DNA of 61,059 nt from Zygnema circumcarinatum. Taxonomy: Eukaryota > Streptophyta > Zygnematophyceae > Zygnematales > Zygnemataceae. The translations under genes were made by a program, and so were the position numbers. The stretch spans positions 853,781 to 914,839 of the forward strand of contig CM074818.1 in assembly GCA_037447605.1 (NCBI GenBank), in the 5' to 3' direction. The notes under the pieces are model-generated. The model was not told the origin of the DNA and did no database searches. It saw only the letters and a list, made by a program, of their open reading frames with translations. Of this stretch, positions 24,298 through 37,833 are shown piece after piece. Every line of letters starts with the position of its first letter. The first letter of the stretch is position 1.

Positions 24298-24929
24298 CTT
24301 ATGGTACAATACTATATAGAGTTTAGGGCTTAGGAATTTGATTGCTCATTATTTTGTCTGAGGAGTGGGAGAGGCGGAGGGGGAGAGGGAGAGGAAGAGG
24401 GAGAGGGAGAGGGAGAGGGAGAGGGAGAGGGAGAGGGAGTGGGAAAACGGCAGGAGGGAGGGAGGGAGAGCGGGAGGCGAGTGGACGCAGCTGTACGGAA
24501 CCGAAAGTGCAGTACGGCAACGTATATACGATACAGCGATACGGTAATATTCCGATATTACGATACGATGATATGAAGATATATGCGATGATGTTGCCAT
24601 GCCGATTTGGTATCGATATATGAATCGCAAAAAATATCGTATCGTACTGGGTTGGCGATATGTCACGAGGTCAGCGGTCGTGCTGTGCGGTGTGCGCGTA
24701 CCGCAATGTGGCCGAACTGTGGCGTGCGCCGTCGCGGTAAGGGCACTGCCCTACGCTAGACGCACCCCCTCGAGTACCTTCACTCGCTTGAGGGCTCGTT
24801 ATGTGGGCACCAATTCGGCAAACGGAGGTTCTATGCAGGACTGATGCCGTTAAGGAGGAGCCTCTCTCTCTCTCACTCACTCTCTCTCTCACTCTCTCTC
24901 ACTCTCTCTCCGGGGAGGTCTCTTCTGGA

Positions 24930-25385
24930 AAGTGGACCCAGAAGCTGATGCGAGCACAGGAAACATCGCAGAACTGTTTGATCGATTGGGGTCCTTGAAT
25001 CTCTCCGCCTGCATGCATGGCTCTGGTGCGGCCTTGCGATCCGAATGGAGTAAGAAGGCGATTTAAGGAAATGAATGAATACATTCGTGAGTTCCTGAGA
25101 AGTGAAGTTGAGAGGCATAGGGAGGGAGGGAGGGAGGGAGGGAGGGAAAAGGTTTTAGCAGTCGCACAGGACTTCTGCGATGCATTGCTGATGTCAGCGA
25201 GGGAACATGAAGTGGGGCAGATAGGGAAGGTAGGAATTCTCGAAGGTGTGATTCTGGCGGGTGCGAGCACCAGCTCACTCGGTCACTGTGGAGGGGGCAG
25301 TGGTGGAGCTGCTGAGGAAGCCCCAAATGGTGGCTCGGGGGCAGGAGGAGGTGAAGCAGGCCTTTGAGGCACGAGATAAAAAGAG
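24930..25385 (+). pseudogene. Cytochrome P450 fragment with frameshifts
   Basis: Three frame-shifted pieces align in order with a plant P450 middle region: DASTGNIAELFDRLGSLNLS (about 24,943-25,002), then DPNGVRRRFKEMNEYIREFL (from about 25,038), then DFCDALL and the I-helix ILAGASTSS, and, after another shift near 25,285, SVTVEGAVVELLRKPQMVA and QEEVKQAF. A GGGA repeat interrupts it near 25,120. No K-helix ExxR or heme-binding cysteine motif follows; GA repeat takes over at 25,380. It cannot encode a working enzyme. Confidence 0.65.
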
Positions 25386-27399
25386 AGGGAGAGAGGAAAG
25401 GGGGAGAGGGCGAGAGAGAGAAAGAGAGAGAGTGGGGGGGGGAGAGAGGGTGGGGGAAGCCAGTTTGTCCGGCCAGCCCCATCGAGCGTGACGCTGCCTG
25501 CAAGGGCGAGCGCCCTTCGAAGGCTGCATGGGGGAGGGGGAGCGGCGGGTGGGAGATGGGCGAGGGAGAGCGAGTAGGGGGAGAGAGAGGGCAGGTGGGG
25601 AGCAGGAGAGAGTGGGGAGGGAAAAGGAGGAAGGGGAGTAGTGGGAGGGAAGAGAGGTAGGGAGGAGGGGACAGGGGAGAGGAGGGGAAGTCAGGGGTGA
25701 GGGGCGTGTGGGAGTGGGAGGTCCGGGAGGGGGAGGGAGGGAGAGCGGGAGGGAGACAGGGAGGGGAGTGGAGGGGAGGAGAGGCCCTCCGTCTCCCATT
25801 ACCCCGTTGTCCAATCAGCGTCGGGCCACGTGGCCGCCACGCGGTCCCGCCAATGATGAGCTTCGAGCTGCGCCCCCGAGCGACTGCCACGTCAGGACGT
25901 GGCGACGGCCGATTGCCAGCGTGGCAACTACGTGGCGACGCGCGATTGGATAATGTAGAACTTTTTTTACCCCGGAGAAGTTTTGCGAATGATGACGTGA
26001 CTGCCATGTGGGTGCCACGTCATTGTACCGCGTTCGGATGGACGCTTGGCTCTCTATGTGAATACGCGGCATTACCGTGATTTGGAACAGCGAGGTTCCG
26101 TGAGTGGTCGTGCAGGTCACTGTGTGAATGGCACAACGACGAGGGTCCCGTGTGAATGCCTGAAGTGGGTCTCGATTCGGTCCGTTATCCCTGCGCCCGA
26201 CACGTGGCCCTAGGTCGTACGGACGGCGGGGCTGATCTGGATATGGCCTATATCCATTAATGGACTGATGGCCAAGCGGCGGCCACGTGGCATTAATGTG
26301 GCTGGGCGGATCCAGGGGGACCTTTTTTTTATTTTTTATTTTTGGGAAAATTCAGCACCTGATTGTGTTCTTTTATGGGTCGCGCCACACGAGAAAATTT
26401 GAAGGGAAAAAATATGAATTGGAAACAAATTGCAAAAATCTCTAGGTCATTTTTCGGTGTGGACTAGGGATGTACTTTTGTCCGACAAATGACTTTTGGA
26501 GTTTTAGATTTCAGAATTAGAACGTTGTAAGAGTTTCAGAGTTTTAGAACACTTTTAAAATGACCGCACGACCATTGAAATTGAACACCCGCCGACTTGA
26601 ATTTGCGCTCGCGTTGATCGTACAGTTCATCCGTATGACCGTACATGCGTACGACTGGCCGGCCATTTTAAAAGCGTTTTATAAAATGGCCTGATTTTTA
26701 GTATTAATACACGACACTGAGTTCTAATGGACATCCCTAGAGTTAACAAGCAGTGAAATAATACTTATCCTGAAAAAAAAAAAAAAGAAAATAAAAAAAA
26801 GTTTTTCTGCCCAGCAGCCGAGGAAACATTCTATCTTTCTTGTCCTCATTCGTGCCCGGAATAAAAAACTTAAACCGCTCCGTATGAACTGTACGAAAAC
26901 TAGTACGGGCATACGGCGTGCTCTTGCCAGCTGTTGGTTGCCGCCCCATTCAACTTTCCCATCCGTCCCTCCCTCTCCCTCCCTCCTCTCTCCCTCTCCC
27001 TCTTTCTCCTTCTCCGTCCCGCTCTCTCTCTCCCTCTCCATTTTTCCCTCCCTCTCCCTCTCTCTCTACCTCGCTCGGTCTTTCTCCCCTTCCTCTCTCT
27101 ATCCTTCATCTTCGCTCGCTCTCTCTCCCCCTCTCCTGTTCTTTCCGTTCCGTTCGACCAACTGTTAGACTGAAACGCAACAGCGTTGGGCACAACAGCC
27201 CTTTCCATGGAGCCTCGAAAACCCTAACTATTCCCCTCCCCCCTCTGCCCCCCCCCCCACCCCCTGGACCCTAAAGGCCGTCCATAGCCTAACTGAGACT
27301 GAACCCCGACCCTCCCCAAACCCTTCCTACACCCTATTTCTGAACTCTAAACCCTAAAAATTAACCCTAAAACTCTGAACCCTAGAGCCGGACTCTCCC

Positions 27400-29810
27400 A
27401 TGGAGCGTGTGTTCTCCGTGGACGACATTCTCGGCACCTTCTGGAAGCTTGACACGCAGGGAGAGGGCGGGGGAGGGAGTGGCGGGTCGCACGCGGACCT
27501 GCAGCGGCTGCAGCGAGAGCAGTCCCTCTCCCTCTCTCTCCCGCACTCCGCCTCCCTCCATCGCATGAACCGCAGCTCCTCGGAATGGGCCTTCCAGGAG
27601 TTTCTCAAGGAGCACGCGACAGCTGTCACAGCAGGAGAGGGAGGGGAGGGTAAAGGGAGGGGGAGGGAGAGAGAGGTGGAGAGGGAGAAGGAGGGGGGGG
27701 AGGGAGGGATGGAGGGGAGTGGGGAGGAGGAAGAGGAGGATGAGGAGGAAGAGGAGGAGGAGGAGGAGGAGGAGGATGAGGAGGAGGATGAGGAGGAGGA
27801 CGAGCGGAGGCAGGGGGATGGGGTGAAGGAAGAGAGAGGGACAGGGCGGAAGAGGGGAGCTGGAAGGAAGGAGAGCTCTCCCTCTCCCTCTACCGCTCCC
27901 TCTACCGCTTTCTCTACCGCTCCCTCTACCGCTTTCTCTACCGCTCCCTCTACCGCTTTCTCTACCGCTCTCCCTACCGCTCCCACTCTCACTCCCTTCC
28001 TTGACGCCAGAGGAGCGCTGCCAGCTGGCGCCTGGGGGGGTCCAGTTGGCATGGGGGGAGTGAGCGTGGCGCCGCCAACTGGCAGGGGGGAGAATGCTGG
28101 TGCACACGTGGCAGGCGGGGGAGGGGGACACGTGGCAGCAGACGGAGTGCGGCCGCTGTTCTCGGGCCTTCAGGAGGAGGGCCCCGGGGCGTTGGCGATG
28201 GAGTACGAGACCATGCTCAAGCAGCGCCTGGCCATGGCCTGCGCCATGGCCTCCACCAGAGTGAGAGAGGGGGTGGGGGGGGGGGGGGGGGGGGAGAGGG
28301 AGGGAGGGAAGGAGGGGAGTGGGTGGGAGGGGTAAGGAAGGGAGCGGAGAAAAAGAAAAAGAAAAGTTCTTTTAAAGGTTTTAAAGGTTCTTGAAGGGCC
28401 GATAGGCAATGGTATACTTGTAAGTTTTTCTTGGTCCTTCATTTTCAGCGTATCATGAATAGAAAGTAAAGAAACCTAGCCGCACACTTAACGGGCAGAA
28501 ATAAATAGAAAGATTGCATGAATGCTCGTATCGGTCTGCAGTGCTTATCTCCGCGGAATGAAACCTTTTCCAGTTATTGAAGCACTTTACAATTCCGTGG
28601 CTTCGAGGGTTTATTCCAAGGTGAAAAGGCTAAGGCTAAGCAGGGCAGTCAAGCTCAGTCAAGGCAAGGAAATCGAAGCTAGTCAATGTGGTTAAGGCGA
28701 ATCAAAGTTAGTCAAAGGTTAGTCAAAGTGCTTTAAAAAGTCCACTAGAGTCAAGAGGCCCAAGGATAGTGAGAGTCAAGGAGGTCAAGGAGAGTCAAGG
28801 AGGTCAAGGCATCTCTTTGGAACAACGCTGTTCTATGTGCTCATTCAGTATTGAAAACGCAGAAACATGCTTCCCTGTTCCCCAAAGACACTACACTCTT
28901 AACCGAGCCTTTACAGACGCCTTCCTTATCAGAAGCAGAGCTATGAAACTCTTGAAACTGCACATGCAGAAAGGAAAAACAACCAAGGAAGTCAAGTCCT
29001 TTCTCTTGTCCTTTCTCTTTCAATGCATGGAATTCAAAGCATATTCAAATCATATACAATGATTTGACTGTGCAGGTCCGCACAGGCGCAGCTGCAGGAG
29101 CTGCCCCTCGGCAGCATAATCCCTCCACAAGCCCCCCCCCTCCCTCCCTTCACCCCTCGAACCGGCGGGGCCCACCACCTCCTGATGTGGACCTCCCAGG
29201 TGAATATCTCCAAAACCCTAAAACCCCCCAAACCCTAAAACCCTAGACCCTAAAACCTTTAATCCCTAAACCCTAACCCTAACCCTAAACCCTAAACCTT
29301 GCTTCGCCAGCCTCCTCTCTCATCCTATTTTCTGTACCTTCTGTTGGCAGCATCTGCCGTACCGTCCGTACCGTCCCGGCCTCCCCAGCTGCCACTTGTC
29401 GGCCCCATAGGCCTCCCCGCCCTCCCCCCCAAAGCCTCCTCCCACCGCCCCTCCCCCGCCGGGGCTCCCTCCTCCTCCCGCGAGCCGTCCGATGACGAGG
29501 ACGTGCGATCGGAGGGTGAGGACGAGCTCGTGGCCTCGCTCGAGCATCTCACCGACCCCGACGAGATCAAGCGGGTCAAGAGGTGGGTGGAGGGTGGAGG
29601 GTGGAGGGTTTGGGGTTCAGGGTTTAGGGTCTGGGGTTCAGGGTTTTGGGTCAGGGTTTAAAGTCGAATGATGATTTTGTGTTAGGTTTAGGAGGGTTTC
29701 AAAGATTAGGGTTCAGGTTCAGGGTTGTTGGCTTCAGGGTTCAGGCATTAAGATTTGAGGCTCCAGGGTTTAGGGTCGTAGGGTTTAGGGTTCAAGCTTT
29801 AGGGTTTACG

Positions 29811-29858
<48 letters not shown>

Positions 29859-31502
29859 CCTAAGGTTTATGTTGAACTTGGCACGTGGCAGGATGTTGTC
29901 TAATCGCGAGTCCGCTCGGAGGTCGCGCAGAAGAAAGCAGGCGCATCTTAGCGACTTGGAGACGCAGGTCTGAAACCACTAGCAAGCCCTAATACTTGAA
30001 AAGGTGAAGGAAATTATTATTTTTTTATACGAGTTTTTACTACTTAAACGTCATTTGGTGCATTTGCTGACGTAGCCCTAAAGCGGGTGATGGGAGAGCA
30101 GGTGACGCAGCTTCAGGCGGAGAATGCGAGTTTGGCGAACCGTCTGAATGACATTGGTCGGAAATTCAACGAGGCGGCAGTCGACAACCGAGTGCTCAAG
30201 TCGGATGTGGAGGCGCTACGGGCAAAGGTGAGAGGAGGGGGAGGGAGAGGGAGAGGGAGAGGGGGAAGGAGAGTGCGAAGGAGAGGGGGGGGAGAGGGTG
30301 AGGGTGAGGGAGAGGGAGAGGGAGAGGGCGAGGGAGAGGGAGAGGGAGGGAGACGGGGGAGGGGGGAGAGTGGGAGTGAGAGGACGATGGAGGGACGGAG
30401 AGGGAGAGGGAGGGAGGGAGAGAGTTGGGGGGAGGATGGGGAGAGGAAGTAGGGAGAGGGAAAAGGAGGGAGAGATGGAGAAAAGGAAGATGAGCGAGGA
30501 GGGGGGGAGGGGGGAGGAGGACGAGGAGAGAGAGGTGGATCGGGGGGGATAGTTTATTCCCATTAGCATAGTGGAGCGAGTGATTGCTAAGAAAGGCAAA
30601 TAGCCGTACATCAGGTTTTCTGAAACGCTGTTAGGCGGTGATAAGAACTTGGAACCTAGAGAGTTCAGATTTTACTAACTCTCTCTTTCTCTTTCGCTCT
30701 CTCCCCTTTTTTTTCTTTCTGTCCCTCCCTCTCTCCCCCTCCCCCCCGTTCCTCTTTATCTCTCTTATCTCTCGCTCTCTCTCTTTTCCTCCTCCCTCTC
30801 TCCCACCGCCTCTCTCCCCCCTCCCTGTCTCTCTCTCCCCTTCCTTCCTCTCTCCCTTCCTCTCTCCGTCTCTCTCTCGCTCCCTCTCTCCCCTTTCTCA
30901 CTTCCCCCCTTTCTCTGTCCCCCTCTATCTTCCCCCATCTCTCTCCCCCACCTCCCTCCTTCTCCCTCTCCCCCTCGCCCCTTCTCTCTCTCTCTCTCTT
31001 CCTCCCTCTCTCCCTCCCTCTGCAGGTGCGCATGGCGGAAGAGATGGTGTCCCGAGCCCACCACATGGCCCACTATGGCTACAATCCTTACTCGCAGCCG
31101 GAGGGGCCCCCTCCCCCTCCCTTCTACCCCCGCCCTCTCCGCGCCCCCCACCCACCCTCCTCTCCCTCTCCCCAAGGTCCCGAGGGCTCTCTCACACCTC
31201 CCTCCCACCCCTACGCCCCTCCTATGGCCTCCCACCCTCTGCCCGAGGGTGCTCTCCCTCCCCTCCCTCTCCCTGTTGCCCCCCCTCCCGACATGCACCC
31301 TGTGGGGATGAAGATGGAGAGGACGCCTTCCATGCAGAGGGTGGCGAGTTTGGAGCATTTGCAGAAAAGGATAAGGGGGGGAGTGAGAGGGGGGGGAGGG
31401 AGAGAGGGAGGGTGGGCCCCACCATGGGAGGAGTGGGGAGGAGGGGAGGAGATGGGAGAGTCGCCGCATCCTCATGTGGATACGCGTTCCGGAGAGTCGT
31501 GA
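27400..31502 (+). CDS. Group C bZIP transcription factor (BZO2/Opaque2-like)
   Basis: Nuclear DNA-binding factor for ACGT elements; group C members dimerise with group S1 bZIPs in energy and amino-acid signalling. Exons are 27400-28260, 29076-29199, 29351-29582, 29892-29967, 30102-30227 and 31026-31502. Phases join to 631 residues, long for the group (about 300-450). The N-terminus has [10 protein letters not shown] and, from residue 56, [14 protein letters not shown], typical of group C. The basic region begins at about 406 with N410 and [13 protein letters not shown], and the zipper runs to about 475 ([15 protein letters not shown]). Introns split the basic region from the zipper as in other group C genes. 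Unusual features are a Glu/Asp run at about 108-139, a STAPSTAF repeat at about 163-192 and a Pro-rich C-terminus. Intron 1 begins in GA/G repeats. Confidence 0.9.
27886..27975 (+). repeat. In-frame CCCTCTACCGCT / TTCTCTACCGCT tandem repeat
   Basis: About seven 12-bp units inside bZIP exon 1, alternating and encoding Ser-Thr-Ala-Pro / Ser-Thr-Ala-Phe. The unit is a multiple of three, so copy-number change would not break the frame. Confidence 0.85.
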
Positions 31503-32159
31503 TCGTTTGACGATAGAGGGAGGGAGGGAGAGAGAGAGTGGGCGAGAGAGCGCGAGATAGAGAGAGAGAGGGAGCTACATATTGGAAGGGCGTAGAGTGT
31601 AGTGGAGGGAGGGGAGGGGCCGCTTGTAGCAGAGAGGCGCGGAGAGGACATCTGACAGGTGTCATTAGGCCATTGGTCGGGAGGGGGCCTTTGTTTCATA
31701 CTGAGATTCTTTCATACTTTTTCGATGGCGGCCGCGCCATGAAGCCATGTATGTATGTATGTATATTTTTTGTCCTATCTTCATATTGTGTTCTCGAAAG
31801 AACAAAAACAAAGGAGACGAATACTTTTGTCTTTCTGATTTGTGGAAACTTCTTAGTCACATTTGAATGTGTATCACTGCTCCTAAAGCACGGAATGCCA
31901 AAAATAAAAAAAACGCATGCACCTTATGAAACGGATCAACAACTGACCAACCCAAAAACCTGGTTTGCAGTTTGCAAACTCCAAAGATGTTGAAATTAGT
32001 CCGTGACATCGAATTAAACTTCAAAAATTGGTCCCCGCATTCGGTGCTTGCCTGGAGAGCCTTACTAACTTTAACTTTAAATTCTTAAATCTAACGAGAG
32101 TGAAAGCAAACCCCTAATGTGCGCGAGTGGCGGCGGGCCATCCCCTCCCACTCTGAACC
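31503..32159. other. Convergent intergenic region between bZIP and EDD1
   Basis: Holds the 3' regions of the two tail-to-tail genes. GA repeat at 31,515-31,575, an ATGT run at 31,748-31,765 and AT-rich sequence at 31,770-32,100. No gene seen. Confidence 0.7.
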
Positions 32160-35100
32160 CTAAAAACCGGGAAGTTGGGAGAGGTCCACAATGCCACGTG
32201 GCAGCACAGCGACGTCCCGCATGAGAGCGAGGCGGTTCCTGCGAACGGCCTCGTCCTCCTGCACACACACACAGACACACCCCCTCCTCAGTTAGTTAGT
32301 TCTGTGAAACTGAAACTGAAGATGTATGCACGGCAGCAATGGGAGTGCTCTCTCGCAGTTCTCCCTCCCTCCCTGTTCATTTGCTCTCCCTTCCTCGCAC
32401 TCTCTCCCTACTCTTCCTCTCCCTTTCTCTCCGGCACTTTCCCCCCCTCCCTCCCTCTCGCTTTCTCCTTTCCCCACTCCCGATCCTTTCACTCCCACTC
32501 CATCTCCGTCTCCCTCCCGCTGTTCCCCCCTCTCCCGCTTGTTCTCCCTCCCTCCCTCCCCCTCTCTCCCTCCCCCCTCCCCCCTATCCCCCTCCCACCC
32601 CAGCTCCCCCTCTCCCTCTCCCTCTCCGTCTCCCTCCCGCTCTTCCCCCCTCTCCCTCTTGCTCTCTCTTCCTCTCTCTCCCTCACCACCCTCCATCCCC
32701 CCTCCCACTCCCACTCCGTCTCCCTCTCCCTCTCCCTCTGTCCCTCTCTTCTCCAGGCACGGAGCCTTACCGCCATGACAAACACTTTGGTAAAGAAAGC
32801 ATCTAACGTGTCGAGAAGGGGCTGAGACGCCGCTATAAACTCGTCGATGTTCGCACCTGCAAACCCTAACTCCACATGGAACCTCGTTATGCATGCAGAA
32901 TAACACGGCTTGAAAACTAACTCCTTCAAAAAAAACGGAAAACGGGAAGCACAGAAAGAGAGTGAGAACACATGCACGTTCCTATATCTACTATTGCCCT
33001 TGAGTTGCACTTTTAGCATTTCAGTGTTCTAGAATTTCAGGATTTCAAGGATTTAGGGATTCCAGGTTTTAGGATTTTCAAGGGTTTTAGGGTTTTAGGG
33101 TTTTAGGGTTTAAGGGTTTTAGGGTTTAGGGTTGAGAACCGGATGCCAGCTCAGCCCTCGCCCGGCGGTAGGCCGCCCAGAGCGCCCTCTCCTCGTCTTC
33201 TTCAAACCGGAGCTCGTCCACCTGTCGGAAAATTAGGGTTTCAGGGTACGGAAAAACGGTGAACGTGTCTTTTTGGATCGACTGGGAATGAAGGATTTTT
33301 CACATGTCAGGGTGGTTAGGGTTTGAAGGGGTCATATTTGGCGCTACTGCTTAATGGTTTGAAGGTAGAAATGGAATGGATGTTTTTTCACAGTTGATTT
33401 CGGTGTTTTAGGGTTTAGGGTTTTAGGATTCACGCACCTGCCACGTGGCATCGATCTCCTTCCCTCTTGAAATCCTCGTCGGCCTTGCATAGGCGGCAAT
33501 TATTTTTTCCAAGTCGCCCCGCTGAGCCGCTGCCTCCATCTATTGACAAAAAGGGGAGAAGGAGAGAGTGTGGGTAAGAGGGAAGAGAGAGAGGGAGGGG
33601 GGGAGGGACAGGGAGAGGGAGAGGGGACTGAGAGAGAGAGAGAGGGGGAGAGAGAGAGCGAGGGAGCGAGGGGGACAGGGACAGGGAGAGGGAGAGGGGA
33701 CTGAGAGAGAGAGAAAAGGGGAGAGAGGGAGAGAGAGGGAGAGAGCAAGAGAGTGGGGCGGGGAGAGCGAGAAAATAGAGAGGGGAAAAAGAGAATGGGA
33801 GAAGATGAAGGAGTGGTAGAGCGAGAGAGCGTTTAAAAGCAGTACACACATAGGGCAAAGGAGAAATATGGTCCGAAAAAAAAAAGAAAATAAGTGAAAA
33901 TAAAAGCAAAAAAATAAGATGATATACATAGATACGTATATATAAATATTTAATTATTTGAGCTCGGCCTGACCTGCTGCACCGACTTCGCAGCCAGCGC
34001 CGGATTGGTCCCCCGCTCGGCCAACACCGCTCGGACGATCTCCACCGTCCATCCGCCGTCGACCTGCGATCGGACGGACGGCTGCAGGGGTCAGGGCCTT
34101 ATGGCTTCAGGGTATAGGGTCCCAGGGGCTAGGGTGTAGGGTTTAGGGTTTAGGGTATAGGATTTAGGGTTTCAGGGTTAGGGTTCAGGGTTTAGGGTAT
34201 AGGGTCGTAGGGGGTAGGGTTCAGGGTTTAGGATTTAGGGGTTCAGGATTAGGGTTCAGGGTTCAGGGTATAGGGTCCTCGGGGGTTAGGGTTTAGGGTT
34301 TACGGTTTTAGGATATAGGGTGCTATGGTGTGGGGTTTAGGGTTCAACGTTTAGGATTTCGGGTTTCAGGAGTTAGGGTTAAGGGTTCGGGGTTTAGGGT
34401 GTAGGGTGAAGGTTTTACTTCGGAGTATGAGTTCTTAATAACTTTCCGTTTTCTATAGATAAAGTAACCCAAAATTTTCTGCAGCAAGTTTCAGTTTTAC
34501 AGTGAGAGTAAGCATCTCGCACCAGAAGCTGTTCCGATCTCCGTACAACAAATGCCAGAACCTGCATGGAACCCACACTAACAAAAAAAGGTGAAAATGT
34601 GAAAGCCTGAAAAAATCACACGGAAAAAACGGGAAAGGGCTGTTTGAAAATCCTCCTTGTCTAATCTTATTTTACTTCTCCTTTTTAATTTCCTTTTTGA
34701 AAAAAAAATGGAAAGGTAAGGAAGAAAAGGGACAGGGTGAGGTAGTCTCCCACCTGCTCCGCGGTGGGTTCTGAGACCTCCACAGGCTGACACGTGGCAG
34801 CTATGGAGAGAGCCTCCCTCAGATCCACCTCCTTCTCATTCGCCACCAGAGATTGCACCTGCACCAGAAAATTACCTCCCCCATTCTCCCTTTCAAAATG
34901 AAGAGACGAATAGATAAATTGATTAATCAATAAAATTGAGGCAATAGCAACCCTTCTCCTTCAAAGCTCCCAAAGAAAGGCGAAGCTTTCTCTACAACAC
35001 TGAGATGAAAGTGAATCACAAAAAGAGCAAAATTTGGCGCAGGATTGTAAATATATTTACGAGAGCATTTGCACTCCTCCGCAGCCCAAAGGGATCAGCA

Positions 35101-35185
35101 CTCGCGGTGGGTTCACAGCCCACTGCAAAAAGTCCCACAAGACTGTCCAGCCTGCATGCTCCGGAAGGCAAAGTAGGTCTCAGAA

Positions 35186-35238
<53 letters not shown>

Positions 35239-37767
35239 CTCTCCCTCCCGCTCTCTTTTCCCTAGCCTCTACCTCTCCTGCTTCCTTCACCGATCCCTCG
35301 TCCATTCCTCCTTTTTCACCTTCTTGCTCCTCCCTTTCCCACTCCCTCTCTCGGTCTCGTCCACTTTGCCCTCTCCTTCCTTCCTCTTCCGCTCCCTCCG
35401 ACCTCTCTCTCTCTCTCGCACTCATTTCACCACTCCTTTCCCTCTCCTCCTTTCCCCGCATCACTTTACCTTTTGCCCCCTTAACCCTCTTTCTCTCCCC
35501 CTCCCTCCCCCTTACACCCCTCCGACTCCCCCTCCCCTCCCACCCCAACCCCCCTCCCCCCTCACCCTCCCATGTCGCTCTATTCACTCCCACATCTCCA
35601 CCACCCACCGCTCTGCCCAGGGCAGCACCTGAACCCTAACCTTAATCCTAACCCTAACCCTAACCCTACCCCTAACCCTAACCCTAACCCTACCCCTAAC
35701 CCTAACCCTAACCCTAACCCTAACCCTAACCCTAACCCTAACCCTAACCCTAACCCTAACCCTAACCCTAACCCTAACCCTAACCCTAACCCTAACCCTA
35801 ACCCTAACCCTAACCCTACCCCTAACCCTAACCCTAACCCTAACCCTAACCCTAACCCTAACCCTAACCCTAACCCTAACCCTAACCCTAACCCTACCCC
35901 TAACCCTAACCCTAACCCTAACCCTAACCCTAACCCTAACCCTAGCCCTAACCCTAACCCTAACCCTAACCCTAACCCTAACCCTACCCCTAACCCTAAC
36001 CCTAACCCTAACCCTAACCCTAACCCTAACCCTAACCCTAACCCTAACCCTAACCCTAACCCTACCCCTAACCCTAACCCTAACCCTAACCCTACCCCTA
36101 ACCCTAACCCTAACCCTACCCCTAACCCTAACCCTAACCCTACCCCTAACCCTAACCCTAACCCTAACCCTAACCCTAACCCTAACCCTAACCCTACCCC
36201 TAACCCTAACCCTAACCCTACCCCTAACCCTAACCCTAACCCTAACCCTAATTCCTGAACCCACCTGTCCGCCGCCGCCAGGAGGAGGCCTGCGTCGGAG
36301 CGAGGCAGCTCGTCGCCTGCAAATCGCGGCAGCACGAATTCAAATACTGCCTGAGCCACCTGCGTATTTAAAAAAAAAAAAAAAAAAACACAAAAAAAAT
36401 CAGATAACAGAACAACCCTGAACCCTAGGACACCCCGCAAACCCTAAAAACTGGAAACTCTCCAGTATTTGGAGGATTGTACAAAGCACAAGGGGCAAGG
36501 TTACCTCGGGCTTTTGCCCTTCTCTGAGAGCATAGTGTTGACCCATAAGACCTGCGAGAGAAGTGAACTCCATAACCATGGCGGTTCCAAGGTCCGCCAT
36601 GGCTAAAACTGCGGCTTTTTTGGCTATATGTACAGACTGCTCCGAGAGGCCGAGCAGAGCGGCGAGGGGCTCCACCATAGATTCAATTCTCTCGCTTTTT
36701 GAAAGCATCGATCCGAGTTTATCCTGCACCCAGAATGAAAAAATCTTGATGTTTCGGTGAATCTCAGAGTTATTTAGGGCTTTAAGTGGCTCTGTCTTTT
36801 ACTGTAATTGGACCGATATAACGCTCTACTTGTGTGAAAACCTTAAACCTTAAACCTTAAAGAAGCCCTTTTTTGTAAGCTTGATATTGCGCACCTGGAA
36901 GGTGATGCCCTCCAGCTGCGCTCTGAAGCTCTCCAATGGCCGAGAAGTGTCGCTTTTGTAGAAAAACCGGGCGTCATCATACCGCGCCCTGGCCAGACAT
37001 AGAAGCATGAATTTAGGGTTTTAGGACTTCAAGGTTTTAGTGTTATACATGGCTTTTCTCGTCCTTCAAGGTTGGATTCGCCCCCACTTAGTGGAGGTTC
37101 AGTGTCACAGACTCCTTTTCCTAATGCATGCAACTCTGCATGTGCTGACACATGAACGCATGCGTGGATGCATGCATGTATGTATGCATGCATGTATGCA
37201 TGTACATTGTCTGCATGGACGTATGCATGCGTGGTTCTTCCCTAGAAGGAGGCACTGACTTTGAGGCTCCCTTGGATAATAAGAATGTAGTAGTCTGGAA
37301 TGCATGCATGTATATTGTCTGCATGGATGCATGCATGCATGCGTATATGCATCTATGTATGCATGTAGGTATGCACGTATGTACGCATGCCATGTATGCA
37401 TTTATAGTGTTTGCAGGAACGCATGCATGCATGTATGTATGTCATGTACGTCATGTATCCTGTTCGCATGCATGTGCCTGCATGTGCCTGCATGCATGCA
37501 TGTCCCGGCGGCGCGCACCGCAGCACGGCCTCGTTCCCGCGGCGCACGGCGGGCGGGTGGAGGCGACCGTTGGGGACCGCCACGAAGGCGGGGAGGAGGC
37601 GGCGTGACGTCACGTCCTCCACGGGGAAGTACCGCTGGTGCTTCTTCATCACCGTCACGAGCACCTCGCGGGGCAGCTCCAAAAACTTTTCGTCGAACTG
37701 CCCGAGGAGGGGCACGGGCGCTTCTACTAAGTTTGCCACCTGCGAGGAAGGAACGATAGTACTCAGT

Positions 37768-37833
<66 letters not shown>

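Larger units (their letters stand above)
22559..27399. other. Intergenic region with degraded transposon and P450 relics
   Basis: 22,740-23,100: GTTGTT/GATGAT words and GGGTTTAGGGT words. 23,642-24,297: Copia fragment. 24,360-24,450: (GGGAGA)n. 24,520-24,670: CGATA-type words. 24,930-25,385: P450 pseudogene. 25,400-25,790: GA tract. 25,800-26,320: several CCACGTGGC words. 26,320-26,880: AT-rich. 26,950-27,140: CT-rich leader of the bZIP gene. No other gene seen. Confidence 0.6.

Noticed and set aside
25063-26007. 314-residue minus-strand Ser/Pro frame
   Set aside because: Antisense of the P450 relic and GA repeat.
35632-36252. CRISPR-like regular repeat array
   Set aside because: Units are contiguous six-base telomere-type repeats with no spacers, in a eukaryotic intron.
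35572-36258. 229-codon frame of Asn-Pro repeats and long Gly-Leu / Arg-Val frames on the other strand
   Set aside because: These are translations of the (CCCTAA)n array; it lies in an EDD1 intron with no coding signal.
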